NCBI GenBank assembly: GCA_946480915.1
Contig: CAMLLO010000013.1
Coordinates: forward strand, 1 to 64,000
Direction of reading: 5' to 3'
Length of the DNA stretch: 64,000 nt
Source of the DNA: an uncultured Sphingobacteriaceae bacterium
GTDB lineage: Bacteria; Bacteroidota; Bacteroidia; Sphingobacteriales; Sphingobacteriaceae
The notes beneath the pieces are model-generated. The model saw only the letters and a program-made list of their open reading frames with translations, had not been told where the DNA came from and made no database searches. Below are positions 37,201 through 46,026 of the stretch, one piece after another (position 1 is the stretch's first letter; every line of letters begins with the position of its first letter). The position numbers were made by a program, and so were the translations under genes.

Positions 37201-37752
37201 TTACATTGAAGAAACCTGAATTACCCCGCATCCGATTCTTCCACCTGCATTTCCGGTGGGCTGTGTGGTAAAGTCATCTGCTTTCTCGTGAACCATTATC
37301 GCTTTTCCTACAACGTCATTTACCGCACCACTTCCAACCGACCAAAGGCTGGTCTCTAAATTCAAGCTTCCTTTTCCACTTGCATCTAACTTCACGTTGC
37401 CTATATCTCCTAAATGGAATTGTCCTTCGCCCCATTTTCCGTGATTGGCTTTGGTTGGATTCCAATGTCCGTGAGCATCATTGCCAGCATTGCCACAATC
37501 ACCATGCTCGTGAATATGGACAGCAACCGTCTGACCAGCTTTAGAAGGAAAATCAAGCTCCAGTTTCATCTCAACTTCATTTCCTTCTTGAACGAACCTG
37601 ATTGTACCGTTTCCGGGGATGTCTGCCTTTGTAGCCGAAATAGCAGCAGTTGCTTGTTTCCGGGAAGTTCTCATGCTAGTGCATGAATAAGTAAATAGTG
37701 TGACCGCAAGTGCAAAGAGCACTATTAAGCTATTAAATTTTAAGGTTTTCAT
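37201..37752 (-). CDS. sodC: Cu/Zn superoxide dismutase, lipoprotein
   Basis: 183 residues. The signal peptide ends at 'TYSC' (Cys24), a probable lipobox. The SodC domain carries the copper/zinc ligands: two His in 'VAVHIHEHGDCG', further His in 'AHGHWNPTKANHG', Asp in 'HLGDIGN', and the last copper His in 'IMVHEKADDF'. Cys in 'GDCGN' and near the end in 'GRIGCGVI' form the usual disulfide. It removes superoxide in the periplasm. Confidence 0.95.
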   Translation of the reverse strand: MKTLKFNSLIVLFALAVTLFTYSCTSMRTSRKQATAAISATKADIPGNGTIRFVQEGNEVEMKLELDFPSKAGQTVAVHIHEHGDCGNAGNDAHGHWNPTKANHGKWGEGQFHLGDIGNVKLDASGKGSLNLETSLWSVGSGAVNDVVGKAIMVHEKADDFTTQPTGNAGGRIGCGVIQVSSM

Positions 37753-37818
37753 AATGAAATTTTTGATTGATAACAGAAAGATCAGGATAATGTTAAGAGA
37801 AAAGAAAATAAAAGCAAG

Positions 37819-38235
37819 CTATTTAGTACGTTTCAGCGGATATTTGTTTTGATTATTAAAAGTCCGCATGATAAATACATTTAACCTGGATTTATCTTTT
37901 GCAAAATCCTGGGCTTTAGAACGAGCTTCTACTATGGCTTCGGCAGGGGTTGGTTTTCCGAAGCTAAAAAAGTACCTGGGATTTGCACCATCAGAATTAG
38001 CCGCGCAAAATACAGCACCATGTCCAGGTACATCCGTCTCAAGCAAACTAAACCATTTCCCTTCTTTTTCTGCTACTTGTTTTAATATTTTAGCTCCGCC
38101 TTCTTCAATATTAAAATTCTGAACAATATCAGCTTTATCTTCGCGGGCAAAAACGTACACCTGAGCGAAGCAGCGGTCAGCAATTGAAAGACTTAATATA
38201 AGGATTAAGAGAAAAGATAATCTCATAGGCTTCAA
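37819..38235 (-). CDS. Exported protein of unknown function
   Basis: 138 residues with a clear signal peptide (about 1-24, ending 'CFAQ'). The mature part is mixed alpha/beta with 'EEGGAKILKQVAEKEGKWF', 'CAANSDGANPRYFFSFGK' and 'TPAEAIVEARSKAQDFA', and ends with Lys/Arg. No family recognised. Lies 66 bases upstream of sodC on the same strand and could be co-transcribed with it. Confidence 0.7.
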   Translation of the reverse strand: MKPMRLSFLLILILSLSIADRCFAQVYVFAREDKADIVQNFNIEEGGAKILKQVAEKEGKWFSLLETDVPGHGAVFCAANSDGANPRYFFSFGKPTPAEAIVEARSKAQDFAKDKSRLNVFIMRTFNNQNKYPLKRTK

Positions 38236-38309
38236 AATTGATTAGTATAACAAACCTAATTTATGCAAAGTTTTTAAATATACCTTAAGCCTGTATCAAT
38301 TATAAGAAA

Positions 38310-40220
38310 TTACCAGAGACTATTTGTAAATTCTAGTTTAATTTTGGCCTGAAAATTCTCTATAGTCTTAAAAATCTCTATCAGGGTGACCTGTTCGATT
38401 TTAGTAATCTTTCTAAGCTCGATATAGTTATTGGGCAACTGCTTGTCGTATATTATCTGCATTGCCTGGCTTTTTAATCGCATCCCCATTAAAAAATAAT
38501 ACGATTGCGAAAGCTCATGAAAGGCAGTTTCAGAAAAAACTTCCTTCTCTTTCAAAGCTTTCAGTCGTTCTCCGGTATTTACTTTAAATATTCTTTCTTT
38601 TAATGCGTATACCCGCACAAGGTCGACAATTGGAGTCATGGCTGTTTTTATATCAAAGACTTCCAGCTTTCCGACTGTTTGTGTACGTATATTCTTAAAA
38701 AAGGTCAAAGGAGGTTCGTATTGTAAAGCATTCTTCGCCAGCATATAAAACAGCTTGCCTAAAGGCTTTTTCAGTTCTTTATCCAGGAAAGCTTGTAATT
38801 CGTCCATTATGGGCTTCTCTCCATAAATATAACGACAATCGAAAAACGTTGAGAAGTTGACTACAGTTTCTGGAACAGACTCTGCTATCCAACTGGTATA
38901 ATTCCGTTTCCAGTGTGATAAAGAATGTGTCCATTTAGGATTTTTCGCCATTAAATCGCCCGTACAAAAGCTAAAGCCAATAAAATTCAGACGCTCTGAA
39001 ACGATTTCTGCAAACCTTAAAAAATATTCTCTAACGAGTTCCCGCTGCTCATTGGCTTTATCCTCATAAATAATCGCGTTATCCTGATCTGTTTTTAATG
39101 TTTGTTCTTTTCGCCCTTCACTTCCCAAAACCATAAACACAAACTTTGCCGGAGGCTGCCCGATTTCGGCAATCGTATTTTCAATTACTTTAATGGCAAT
39201 GGTATCGGCAATAGTTGTAATTAATTGATTTACAATTTCTGCATGCACCCCCCTGCCTATCAATTGAGTGACAATTTGCGGCACGGTATCCCACTTTCGC
39301 TTTAATTCCTGAACAGACAGGGACTGTTTTACCGACTGGATAAATACTAAAGGCGACTGCGCAAGTTCGCTTAATAATTTATTTCTGCTGATTGATCCTA
39401 TATATGTTCCATTCGCTTTAATCAGCAGATAACGAGTTTTCGTTTGAAACATCATTAAAACAGCCTCATATACATAAGCCTGCTGATCAATTGAAACTAT
39501 TGGATTATCCATAACAGAGCCGATGTCTTTCGCCGGATCTGTTTGCTTTGCGATAACTTTATCCCGTAAGGTTATATCTGTTATATATCCAACAATTTCT
39601 CCCACACCATCCTTTACAAATAAGCAGCTTATTTTATTATGAGCCATAACTGCTGCAGCTTCATAAATGGGCGTTGAATCGGGGCATGATATAATCTCAC
39701 GATATTCTATGCTCTCGATTTTTCGGGAATAAAACTGGTCGGAGGCAATGAAGCTTTCTTCGAATGAATTGGGTCGCTTAAAAAAATGGGCAAAATCGTC
39801 ATCAAGCATTCTCTTGCCGAATTCGCCTGTGAAATATTTGAAAAACTCCTCATAAGCTTTACAAAGTGCCCTGAAATCCTTTCTTGGCAAAAAGTAAACC
39901 ACTGTTCCTTTTTTAACCAGTACTGTTTTTAAGGATCGTTTTCTATTTAAGAGTACAGAAATACCTCCAAAGCAATAGCCTTCATGATGTATTTCGAGCG
40001 AGCGTTTGTTATGTGAGCTATCATAAAAAAATGATTCATATTCTCCTTTAACAATAAGATCAACCCCCTTCATCTTTGTAACTTCCTGCTGATAAACAAG
40101 AGTATCTTTATTGTATTTAACAACTTCCAAAAGATCTACTACACCCGCCAGCACATCCTCAGGCAGTAAATTGAAAGGTTTTACTGTTTTTAAAAATTCA
40201 AGACGATGATTCATACCCAC
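38310..40220 (-). CDS. cNMP-binding / CBS-pair / DUF294 nucleotidyltransferase-like protein
   Basis: 636 residues, cytoplasmic. Cyclic-nucleotide-binding fold (about 10-130, 'VKGEYESFFYD', 'EGYCFGGISVLL'); two CBS motifs (about 170-295, 'AAAVMAHNKISCLFVKD', 'AVLMMFQTKTRYLLIKANG'); DUF294 nucleotidyltransferase-like core (about 355-480) with GSEGRKEQTLKTDQDNAI, the GS...DxD signature of the GlnD/Pol-beta fold; and a C-terminal helical domain. The set looks like a nucleotide-sensing regulatory transferase. It overlaps the upstream exonuclease gene by 10 bases. Substrate unknown. Confidence 0.85.
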   Translation of the reverse strand: MGMNHRLEFLKTVKPFNLLPEDVLAGVVDLLEVVKYNKDTLVYQQEVTKMKGVDLIVKGEYESFFYDSSHNKRSLEIHHEGYCFGGISVLLNRKRSLKTVLVKKGTVVYFLPRKDFRALCKAYEEFFKYFTGEFGKRMLDDDFAHFFKRPNSFEESFIASDQFYSRKIESIEYREIISCPDSTPIYEAAAVMAHNKISCLFVKDGVGEIVGYITDITLRDKVIAKQTDPAKDIGSVMDNPIVSIDQQAYVYEAVLMMFQTKTRYLLIKANGTYIGSISRNKLLSELAQSPLVFIQSVKQSLSVQELKRKWDTVPQIVTQLIGRGVHAEIVNQLITTIADTIAIKVIENTIAEIGQPPAKFVFMVLGSEGRKEQTLKTDQDNAIIYEDKANEQRELVREYFLRFAEIVSERLNFIGFSFCTGDLMAKNPKWTHSLSHWKRNYTSWIAESVPETVVNFSTFFDCRYIYGEKPIMDELQAFLDKELKKPLGKLFYMLAKNALQYEPPLTFFKNIRTQTVGKLEVFDIKTAMTPIVDLVRVYALKERIFKVNTGERLKALKEKEVFSETAFHELSQSYYFLMGMRLKSQAMQIIYDKQLPNNYIELRKITKIEQVTLIEIFKTIENFQAKIKLEFTNSLW

Positions 40221-40906
40221 AAACTAATCAAAATTGCCATTACCAGTACCACAAAAAAGGAAATAAACCATGGGGAATCATTATGTCCCTGAGGTTGTTT
40301 GATTTCTGATTGTTGTAATTCTATTTTCTCGTCGTTAACATCACCGCGTTTAAGCAATTCAAAAAAACAGTCCGCAGTTGCATTTGCATCGACTAAGGCA
40401 TTATGCTGATTTTCCAACTTATCATCAAACAACATTGAGTACAACTCTCCTAATCGAAGATGTCCCACAGAGGGGTCTCTCACGTAAAAAGAAGTTGCCC
40501 GCATTGTACAATAGGTGGGTAAATTTTCGAGAGGGTTAGAAATACCGGCACGATGAAAATCTGCGGAAGCGATATGGTAATCGAATTCCATAAAATGCCC
40601 CAAAACCAAAGGCTGATAATTCAGCAGGTCGTCGGCAAAAAGCTGCATAACCGTATTGCGGCCCTCGCCCCGTTCCTTAAGAAAATCCTTTGTTATTCCA
40701 TGTATTTTAATAGCCGAAGGATTAATCTTGATATCACTATCTCCGATATAATGGTTCTCCGTTTTAACCAAATTTCCATCTTTTGTGTAAACCACCCATG
40801 CAATCTGAACAGCGCATGGCCAATTTGATGAATTTGAATATGGAAGATTCCATTTTTTGGGTAAGCCCGAAGCTTCTGTGTCTAGAAATAGTAAATAATC
40901 TCTCAA
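40211..40906 (-). CDS. DnaQ-like 3'-5' exonuclease with C-terminal membrane anchor
   Basis: 231 residues. DEDDh-type exonuclease: motif I Asp9/Glu11 in FLDTEASGLP, motif II Asp109 in HFMEFDYHI, motif III His168 and Asp173 in QHNALVDANAT. Unlike the replicative epsilon subunit it has a short linker and then a hydrophobic span 'WFISFFVVLVMAILISLWV' at the very C-terminus, so the nuclease would be tethered to the inner membrane facing the cytoplasm. The stop region overlaps the cNMP/CBS/DUF294 gene, arguing for joint function in nucleotide or RNA turnover (inference). Confidence 0.87.
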   Translation of the reverse strand: MRDYLLFLDTEASGLPKKWNLPYSNSSNWPCAVQIAWVVYTKDGNLVKTENHYIGDSDIKINPSAIKIHGITKDFLKERGEGRNTVMQLFADDLLNYQPLVLGHFMEFDYHIASADFHRAGISNPLENLPTYCTMRATSFYVRDPSVGHLRLGELYSMLFDDKLENQHNALVDANATADCFFELLKRGDVNDEKIELQQSEIKQPQGHNDSPWFISFFVVLVMAILISLWV

Positions 40907-41001
40907 AAGGTTTAACCGGAGGTCAATAAATCAGTGAACAATTCACAAATATAAGAACTAAGACCTTTAGGATAGACGATTTCAGAATAAATAGACAAAC
41001 T

Positions 41002-41190
41002 TTAGGATAAATATGATTTCATAACCAATTCATGGGCTTCGGTTGTGAAATAAATTATTGGTTCTTCATCTGTGTGCGAAGCTTCCATTGTAATTTTTGT
41101 CCCGAACTCATAAGGCTCCACCGACAGAATCCTTCTTTTCTCAAATCGAGTTGGCTTATCATCAATCATTACTGTAAAAAAATCGCTCAT
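41002..41190 (-). CDS. Small hypothetical protein
   Basis: 62 residues, starting MSDFFTVMIDDKPTRFEKRR and ending 'AHELVMKSYLS'. No signal peptide or membrane span; acidic and beta-rich in the middle. Codon and residue usage look coding. No family recognised. It stands alone between the exonuclease gene and an eroded region. Confidence 0.5.
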   Translation of the reverse strand: MSDFFTVMIDDKPTRFEKRRILSVEPYEFGTKITMEASHTDEEPIIYFTTEAHELVMKSYLS

Positions 41191-41359
41191 GTTAGCTTAA
41201 CCTGTGTCGGGAAAATATGTTTTAGCCTTTTATGTCCTTCTTAATAAAAAATAGCCGGAAATGTGCAATCCCAATACACACTCATTTTCTATCATTTACA
41301 GGTCATAATTCATACAAAAAACGACCGGGCCCAATTATTATTAAACACTCAAACCACAC

Positions 41360-41829
41360 ATCAACAGAATTTTATTAAACCTCGCTTTCATTGCTGCATT
41401 GGGTGCAGGCATCATTCAGACAAATGAATATCCCGGCTGGGATACGATTATTCCCATTATGATAAAAAGCGAGTTTACCGGGAGAGTATCATTGGCAGGA
41501 GATCGTCAGAGAGGCCTTGATTCCGAAACAACGGGATGGTGGAACCTTTGAATCAAGACAGATACCCGGACCTTATGAACGGCGCAGCAGTGGTTAAAAT
41601 TTATCACTATTCTAAGCGTTATAATGATAACGATCGGTATTCTGCTAAAGGGCAACATCCCATGGGATGTCTCCTGGTCAACGTAAGCATGGTCATTCTG
41701 ACAAACAAGAGCTGGGGGTAATGATCACCAGTGAAAAATGATAGAATTGAGCGTCTCAGCGATGATGACCGCTGGAACGATGATGATGATAAACGAGATA
41801 GACGCCGTGAAAACGATAAAGTGGAATGA
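41360..41829 (+). pseudogene. Decayed gene for a small Asp/Arg/His-rich secreted protein
   Basis: Coding-like fragments continue each other in changing frames. Segment one reads (M)NRILLNLAFIAALGAG from an ATC at 41360 where ATG is expected, a signal-peptide-like start. Then 'YDYSHYDKKRVYRE' (frame of 41461), 'YHWQEIVREALIPKQRDGG' and 'RQIPGPYERRSSG' (frame of 41487), 'YHYSKRYNDNDRYSAKG' (frame of 41593), 'HGMSPGQRKHGHSDKQ' (frame of 41661) and 'NDRIERLSDDDRWNDDDD' to a stop at 41829 (frame of 41737). At least five frame changes plus a lost start point to a dead gene. A perfect terminator at 41853 is still in place. Original function unknown. This also accounts for the otherwise gene-less stretch 41191-42021. 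Confidence 0.65.
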
Positions 41830-41852
41830 TTAATGCGTTGTTTTTTGCTTAG

Positions 41853-41885
41853 CTCCCGGGCCTAGACACCCGGGAGTTTTTTTTT
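41853..41885 (+). terminator. Strong rho-independent terminator behind the pseudogene
   Basis: CTCCCGGG (41853-41860) pairs with CCCGGGAG (41869-41876) across an 8-base loop and is followed by nine T. Confidence 0.92.
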
Positions 41886-42021
41886 GAGCTGCGATAGTTA
41901 TTGTTAGGTTTGGATTCCTGGAATCAATTCACGATCACAAATCTTTTACAAGAAAGCCATTGGTTCTTTAATGCATAAATATTTATTTTGCACCAGGATC
42001 GAATCTTCTATTTTAGTAAGA

Positions 42022-42345
42022 ATGCCCGCTATATCCATTAAGAAACTATTTGTTTTCATACTCCTTTTTGCTGTTCTTGAAAGAACCGGTGGAGATTTAG
42101 TTTCGTTAATTCAATGGCAATTTGAAAAAAGCATTAGCATATTTGAAGTTGAATCTGCCGCAAAAGAATCTGAAAAAAATGATGATAAATCAATAAAAGA
42201 ATTTTGGATTTGTGCAGTTTATCAATCTTTATTAAAACCGGCCCCCAGGGTTAATCGTAGTCAAAAATTTATCAAGAGTATCAATACTGAACATAATTTC
42301 TACCCTTCTGTACCAACCCCACCGCCGAACATCATAACTGTTTAA
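42022..42345 (+). CDS. Small exported hypothetical protein
   Basis: 107 residues from ATG 42022, chosen because it places basic residues and a hydrophobic run (MPAISIKKLFVFILLFAVL) at the N-terminus; an in-frame ATG at 41971 would add 17 residues. The mature part has a helical stretch 'LVSLIQWQFEKSISIF', an acidic/lysine patch, and a Pro-rich end 'YPSVPTPPPN'. No family recognised. Lies 58 bases before the S74-like gene. Confidence 0.55.
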   Translation: MPAISIKKLFVFILLFAVLERTGGDLVSLIQWQFEKSISIFEVESAAKESEKNDDKSIKEFWICAVYQSLLKPAPRVNRSQKFIKSINTEHNFYPSVPTPPPNIITV

Positions 42346-42403
42346 ATAGTTCTATTATCTTTTAAATGCGAATATTTCGCATGAATACAACACTAAACAA
42401 ACC

Positions 42404-42841
42404 ATGATGAATATCAAAATGAATTACCCAGCTATAATGGCAGCGCTTGCTATTATGTTTTTTTCGAATACTGCATCGGCTCAGAAAAGTGAGCAAGTTA
42501 AAAACACAAACCCGATAAACAATTCACTTTCATACGTAACCAGGTTAGAACCTATTACTTACGAATACAACAAATCTGAGGCAAAGGCAACTAAATTACC
42601 CTCCGGACTGATGTATGGTTTTAATGCGGAAGAATTACAACAAGTACTTCCCGGCATAGTTAAAACCAGGTATAAAATGATTCCGGCAGGTAAAAACAAC
42701 TTTAAAACGGTGGCAACACAGGAAGTGGATCTTGAAAGTCTTATACCACTGCTGGTTGGTTCTATTAAAGAACAACAAACTGAGATTGAAAAACTAAAGA
42801 CTGAGATGCAAAGCTTAAAACGACAGGCAAACAATAAGTAA
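42404..42841 (+). CDS. Exported protein with a peptidase S74 / tail-fibre chaperone-like domain
   Basis: 145 residues with a signal peptide (about 1-27, 'ASAQK'). The rest follows the S74 intramolecular-chaperone pattern: 'LSYVTRLEPITYEYN', 'YGFNAEELQQVLPGIV', then 'VDLESLIPLLVGSIKEQQTEIEKLKTEM' with the terminal coiled coil. Such domains normally trim and trimerise phage tail spikes; Bacteroidota also carry them on exported proteins. Here there is almost nothing before the domain. It is 7 kb from the prophage and has its own terminator. Confidence 0.78.
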   Translation: MMNIKMNYPAIMAALAIMFFSNTASAQKSEQVKNTNPINNSLSYVTRLEPITYEYNKSEAKATKLPSGLMYGFNAEELQQVLPGIVKTRYKMIPAGKNNFKTVATQEVDLESLIPLLVGSIKEQQTEIEKLKTEMQSLKRQANNK

Positions 42842-42854
42842 CATTTCTAAATGA

Positions 42855-42920
42855 GGCCGTTTACGCGTTCGACTATCCGGAGAGTTCCACCTCCCGAGGT
42901 TCGGCCGGTAAACGGCCTTT
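42855..42920. terminator. Long-loop hairpin after the S74-like gene
   Basis: GGCCGTTTAC (42855-42864) and GTAAACGGCC (42908-42917) form a perfect 10-bp stem with a 43-base loop, followed by TTTGTTT. It separates two convergent genes. Confidence 0.7.
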
Positions 42921-42932
42921 GTTTAAAAGAAC

Positions 42933-43310
42933 TTATTCATAAAACTCGCTCAATGAACCAAAATAACTAGAGTTCCATCCTTCAACAATATCTTCATAAT
43001 CTACGTCGGGTATATTTGTATGCTTCAACTCAATCGATGTCCCTTCTTTCAAAGGATGAAGTTTAATAGTTACAATCGAGGGTTCTTCCTGCTCACCGAA
43101 ATACCATTGTTGAACAATTTTTTTCCCTTCTTCAAATTCCAGATTCTTACCCACAATGCTTCCATCCCACAAAGAAAATTCTGACCCAGGCTCTGTAGAC
43201 ATCTCCGCTTCATCACCGGTCCACAAATAAATAGTGGCAGGCACCGTTAGCGCCATATATACTTCTTCTGGCGGAGCTGGTAAGGTGTAATATTTTTTAA
43301 AATCTTTCAT
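42933..43310 (-). CDS. SRPBCC / AHSA1-like START-fold protein
   Basis: 125 residues. 'KKYYTLPAPPEEVYMALTVPATIYLWTGDEA' at the N-terminus (shown here as separate motifs 'YYTLPAPPEEVY' and 'LWTGDEAEM'), then 'EFEEGKKIVQQWYFGEQEE' and 'TSIELKHTNIPD', matches the AHSA1/activator-of-Hsp90-like START fold, a hydrophobic ligand-binding family. It overlaps the YdeI-like gene upstream by 4 bases and is the last gene of the galactosidase operon. Confidence 0.85.
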   Translation of the reverse strand: MKDFKKYYTLPAPPEEVYMALTVPATIYLWTGDEAEMSTEPGSEFSLWDGSIVGKNLEFEEGKKIVQQWYFGEQEEPSIVTIKLHPLKEGTSIELKHTNIPDVDYEDIVEGWNSSYFGSLSEFYE

Positions 43311-43822
43311 ACATTTTTAAGTTTTCGGTTTTCCCGGATCATTTGTGCATAATTCCATTTTTGCGCCATCGCATTCACCATCTGTACAATCCGGTTTGCC
43401 CTGGTGGCCTCTGTTTTAGCAGAATTTATCCATTTAATAAAATAATCGCGATGCGATTTTGCAAGGCTGTTAAAAAAATCCATCGCTTCAGGATCATCAT
43501 TTAAACACTCCAGTAATTCTGGCGGTGGCTCAATGGAAAATTCATTATCCACTTCTAGCTTTACCTGCAACATCGCACCATCAGACTTTCGGATCGCCTT
43601 CCTGATATCCGCATTCAAAGCGATTATAAAGTTCCCCTCTCCCATCGGCAACAGGGCCAAACCTTCAACTTTTAAAAGATCAAGAAAACCCTTAACCCTA
43701 AAAGACTTCTTATTCCCTGGCTTTAACTGCTGTGCAATATCGGCAGGAACCTCGATATAAGTCCATCCTGTTTTTTCACCCTGCTCGCCAAACTTCAAAA
43801 TAATTGTAGAATACTCGAGCAT
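43307..43822 (-). CDS. YdeI/OmpD-associated family protein (DUF1905 plus OmdA-type tail)
   Basis: 171 residues. The first ~90 residues are a DUF1905 beta-barrel ('GWTYIEVPADIAQQL', 'FRVKGFLDLLKVEG', 'LLPMGEGNFIIALNADIRKAI'). The C-terminal ~60 residues match the 'bacteriocin-protection/YdeI' segment ('FFNSLAKSHRDYFIKWINSAKTEATRANRI'). Cytoplasmic, function not well known. It begins 5 bases after the galactosidase stop and overlaps the next gene. Confidence 0.85.
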   Translation of the reverse strand: MLEYSTIILKFGEQGEKTGWTYIEVPADIAQQLKPGNKKSFRVKGFLDLLKVEGLALLPMGEGNFIIALNADIRKAIRKSDGAMLQVKLEVDNEFSIEPPPELLECLNDDPEAMDFFNSLAKSHRDYFIKWINSAKTEATRANRIVQMVNAMAQKWNYAQMIRENRKLKNV

Positions 43823-43827
43823 TTTAA

Positions 43828-45927
43828 TTATTCTTTCCAGATAATTACATCAGCTGGCTTTAAAGATTTAGAGCCAATTAAAATATTGGCCTTTGCCGGT
43901 AACGGTACTTCGTATGCTTTTTCGCCATAGTTCACGCCTACATAAAACCCATCACGCCACTCAATAATTACACCTTCAGGTAAATCTCTTGTTGGGATTC
44001 CGGCCTCCTTATAAACCCTGTTTAAAACGGCTTTCTCTAAAGCGCCATCATCCGTGTCGGGTCCAACGTAAGTAACTGAGCCTTTTCCAACTCTTTTATG
44101 GATAACACCAGGTCTGCCTGCATAATACTGATTGGTATATGCTGCCCATATTTCAATATTAGGATAGGGTTCCAAAACATCTGCCCAATTGTTCCAGTTA
44201 TAAGTTTCGTTACCTGATTTAATTGTTCCGGTTCTATTTTCGGGTAAATGATCATAAAATGATACAGCCCCGCTAATAAGAGTTTGTATCGGACTTGCCC
44301 AGCTCGCTTCCCATATTTTACCGTTCCTGTCTTTCTGACCGGTGCGAGTTGTTAATACAAGCTGTCCGCCCTGTTCAACATATTGTCTCCATCTTTCAAC
44401 CAGTTTGGCGTCTAACAGCTGATAGGCCGGTGCAATAAGAACGGGGTATTTATTAAAATCTTTATCTTCTGTGATTACATCTACCGGTGCACCGAATTGT
44501 TTAAGAGCACCATAATAATGCATCAAATGCTTCATATAATCCCACTGAAATGTTTGAGGTTGATTATCCTGCTCCCACCGATTCTCAGGACTATATAAAA
44601 CTGCTGTGAGACGAGCCTTATAATCTGCCGGTATTTGAGCATTCGGGTCATAATTTCTCCTCAAAAATTTCATTTCATTATTCACTTTAATATACTCTTG
44701 TCCGCCTGTACTAGGGCTTATTCCATCGGGCCCTATAATGCCATAATGGTATTGTTCGCCACCCAACAGAGGCTGCCTGAACCTGTAATTACAAACAAAC
44801 TTATTTCCTCCTGCAAATGCATGCCATATCCACATCCGAACTGTACCCGGCATTGTTTGAGGATTAAATTTCCCCCAATTAACTTGCCCAGGTTGTAACT
44901 CCATAACACCTGTGACACCATTTATAGGTCTGAACAAATCAGTTGAAAAAGCAATACTGGTTGGAGAACCCATTCTAAATCCCTGATCTCCAATTCCCAT
45001 ATCGAAACCAGCTACCAGATATTTTGTATAAGTTACAAAATCAAGCTTCGGCATCCTGGTTGGATCAACAGGTGAATGCTCGGGCATGAGGTTGGTAGTG
45101 ATCCATTGATCGGCAGGAATATATTTCCGTAAGATAGCAGCCTGAAAATACATAAAATCTGCTACTTCATCCGCGGAAAAGCGTTTGAAATCTAATACAG
45201 CATGAGGATTGGGCTGAGCGATCAATTCTTTAGGATTTGGAGTCCGTATTTGTGCAAAATTATCGTAGCGGATGCTCCAAAATGCGGTTCCCCAGGTTTT
45301 ATTTAAGGAATCAATTGATTTGTATTTTTTCTGCAGCCATTTCTGATAGCTTAATCTTGCCGCCGGACTGTGATCTTCTTGTCCATAATGCGATGGTTCA
45401 TTATCTAATTGCCAGCCCCATATTCTTTTATCATTCGCGTAATGTTTCGCTAAGGCTTCAACCATTCTGGCAACGTATTTTCTGTATACCGGACTGGACC
45501 ATGAAATATGCTGACGGGAACCATGTTGCAGAGTTCTACCGTTATCATTTACCATTAGAATTTCAGGATGTTTTTGCGCAAGCCAGGCCGGTGGCGTCGG
45601 CGAAGAGGTACACATCACTACTTTCACTCCATTTTTATGCGCAATTTCTACAGCTTCATCTAACCATTTAAAATCAAATACTCCGTCTTTAGGTTCCACA
45701 AAAGCCCATGCAAACTCTCCAAAATGAGTAAACTCAAAACCAGTTTCAGCTAGCTTTTTTATATCCCGCTCCCATTGAGACCGAGGCCATTGTTCGGGAT
45801 AGTAATAAGAACCAATGGTCATTAAATCATTCTTTTTAAAAAACCGCTCGGGATTTTGAGCATTAACCGAACCAAGCGGCAGCACAACAAATAACACCAG
45901 CAGGCAGATGCAGATTTTCTTTAACAT
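43828..45927 (-). CDS. Secreted GH42 beta-galactosidase
   Basis: 699 residues with a signal peptide (about 1-24). A TIM-barrel catalytic domain (about 35-400) shows 'YYPEQWPRSQWERDI', 'WGWQLDNEPSHYG' with the acid/base Glu near 176, and 'GVMELQPGQVNW' with the nucleophile Glu near 342. A trimerisation/GATase-like domain ('VITEDKDFNKYPVLIAPAYQLL') and a small beta domain follow, as in GH42 enzymes. Exported rather than cytoplasmic, so it would act on periplasmic or external galactosides. Heads a minus-strand operon with YdeI-like and START-fold genes. No SusC/SusD pair is adjacent. Confidence 0.92.
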   Translation of the reverse strand: MLKKICICLLVLFVVLPLGSVNAQNPERFFKKNDLMTIGSYYYPEQWPRSQWERDIKKLAETGFEFTHFGEFAWAFVEPKDGVFDFKWLDEAVEIAHKNGVKVVMCTSSPTPPAWLAQKHPEILMVNDNGRTLQHGSRQHISWSSPVYRKYVARMVEALAKHYANDKRIWGWQLDNEPSHYGQEDHSPAARLSYQKWLQKKYKSIDSLNKTWGTAFWSIRYDNFAQIRTPNPKELIAQPNPHAVLDFKRFSADEVADFMYFQAAILRKYIPADQWITTNLMPEHSPVDPTRMPKLDFVTYTKYLVAGFDMGIGDQGFRMGSPTSIAFSTDLFRPINGVTGVMELQPGQVNWGKFNPQTMPGTVRMWIWHAFAGGNKFVCNYRFRQPLLGGEQYHYGIIGPDGISPSTGGQEYIKVNNEMKFLRRNYDPNAQIPADYKARLTAVLYSPENRWEQDNQPQTFQWDYMKHLMHYYGALKQFGAPVDVITEDKDFNKYPVLIAPAYQLLDAKLVERWRQYVEQGGQLVLTTRTGQKDRNGKIWEASWASPIQTLISGAVSFYDHLPENRTGTIKSGNETYNWNNWADVLEPYPNIEIWAAYTNQYYAGRPGVIHKRVGKGSVTYVGPDTDDGALEKAVLNRVYKEAGIPTRDLPEGVIIEWRDGFYVGVNYGEKAYEVPLPAKANILIGSKSLKPADVIIWKE

Positions 45928-45990
45928 AAATTTTAATTTTGGTTATAAGAACCTTAAGAATATTCTCTTCGAAAATCATGATTTTTACGC

Positions 45991-45998
45991 TAAGTTTG
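45991..45998 (+). promoter_or_regulatory. Bacteroidota -7 promoter element
   Basis: TAAGTTTG is an exact match to the Bacteroidota TAnnTTTG element. It lies 28 bases before the PASTA gene ATG, so the leader would be about 22 bases. A TTCG at 45968-45971 is a poor -33 candidate. Confidence 0.5.
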
Positions 45999-46026
45999 GG
46001 CATTCATAGCAGAAATATTTCAATTA

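Noticed and set aside
45237..45671. 144-codon plus-strand open frame inside the galactosidase gene
   Set aside because: It lies wholly within a well-conserved GH42 gene on the other strand and its translation has no family resemblance.
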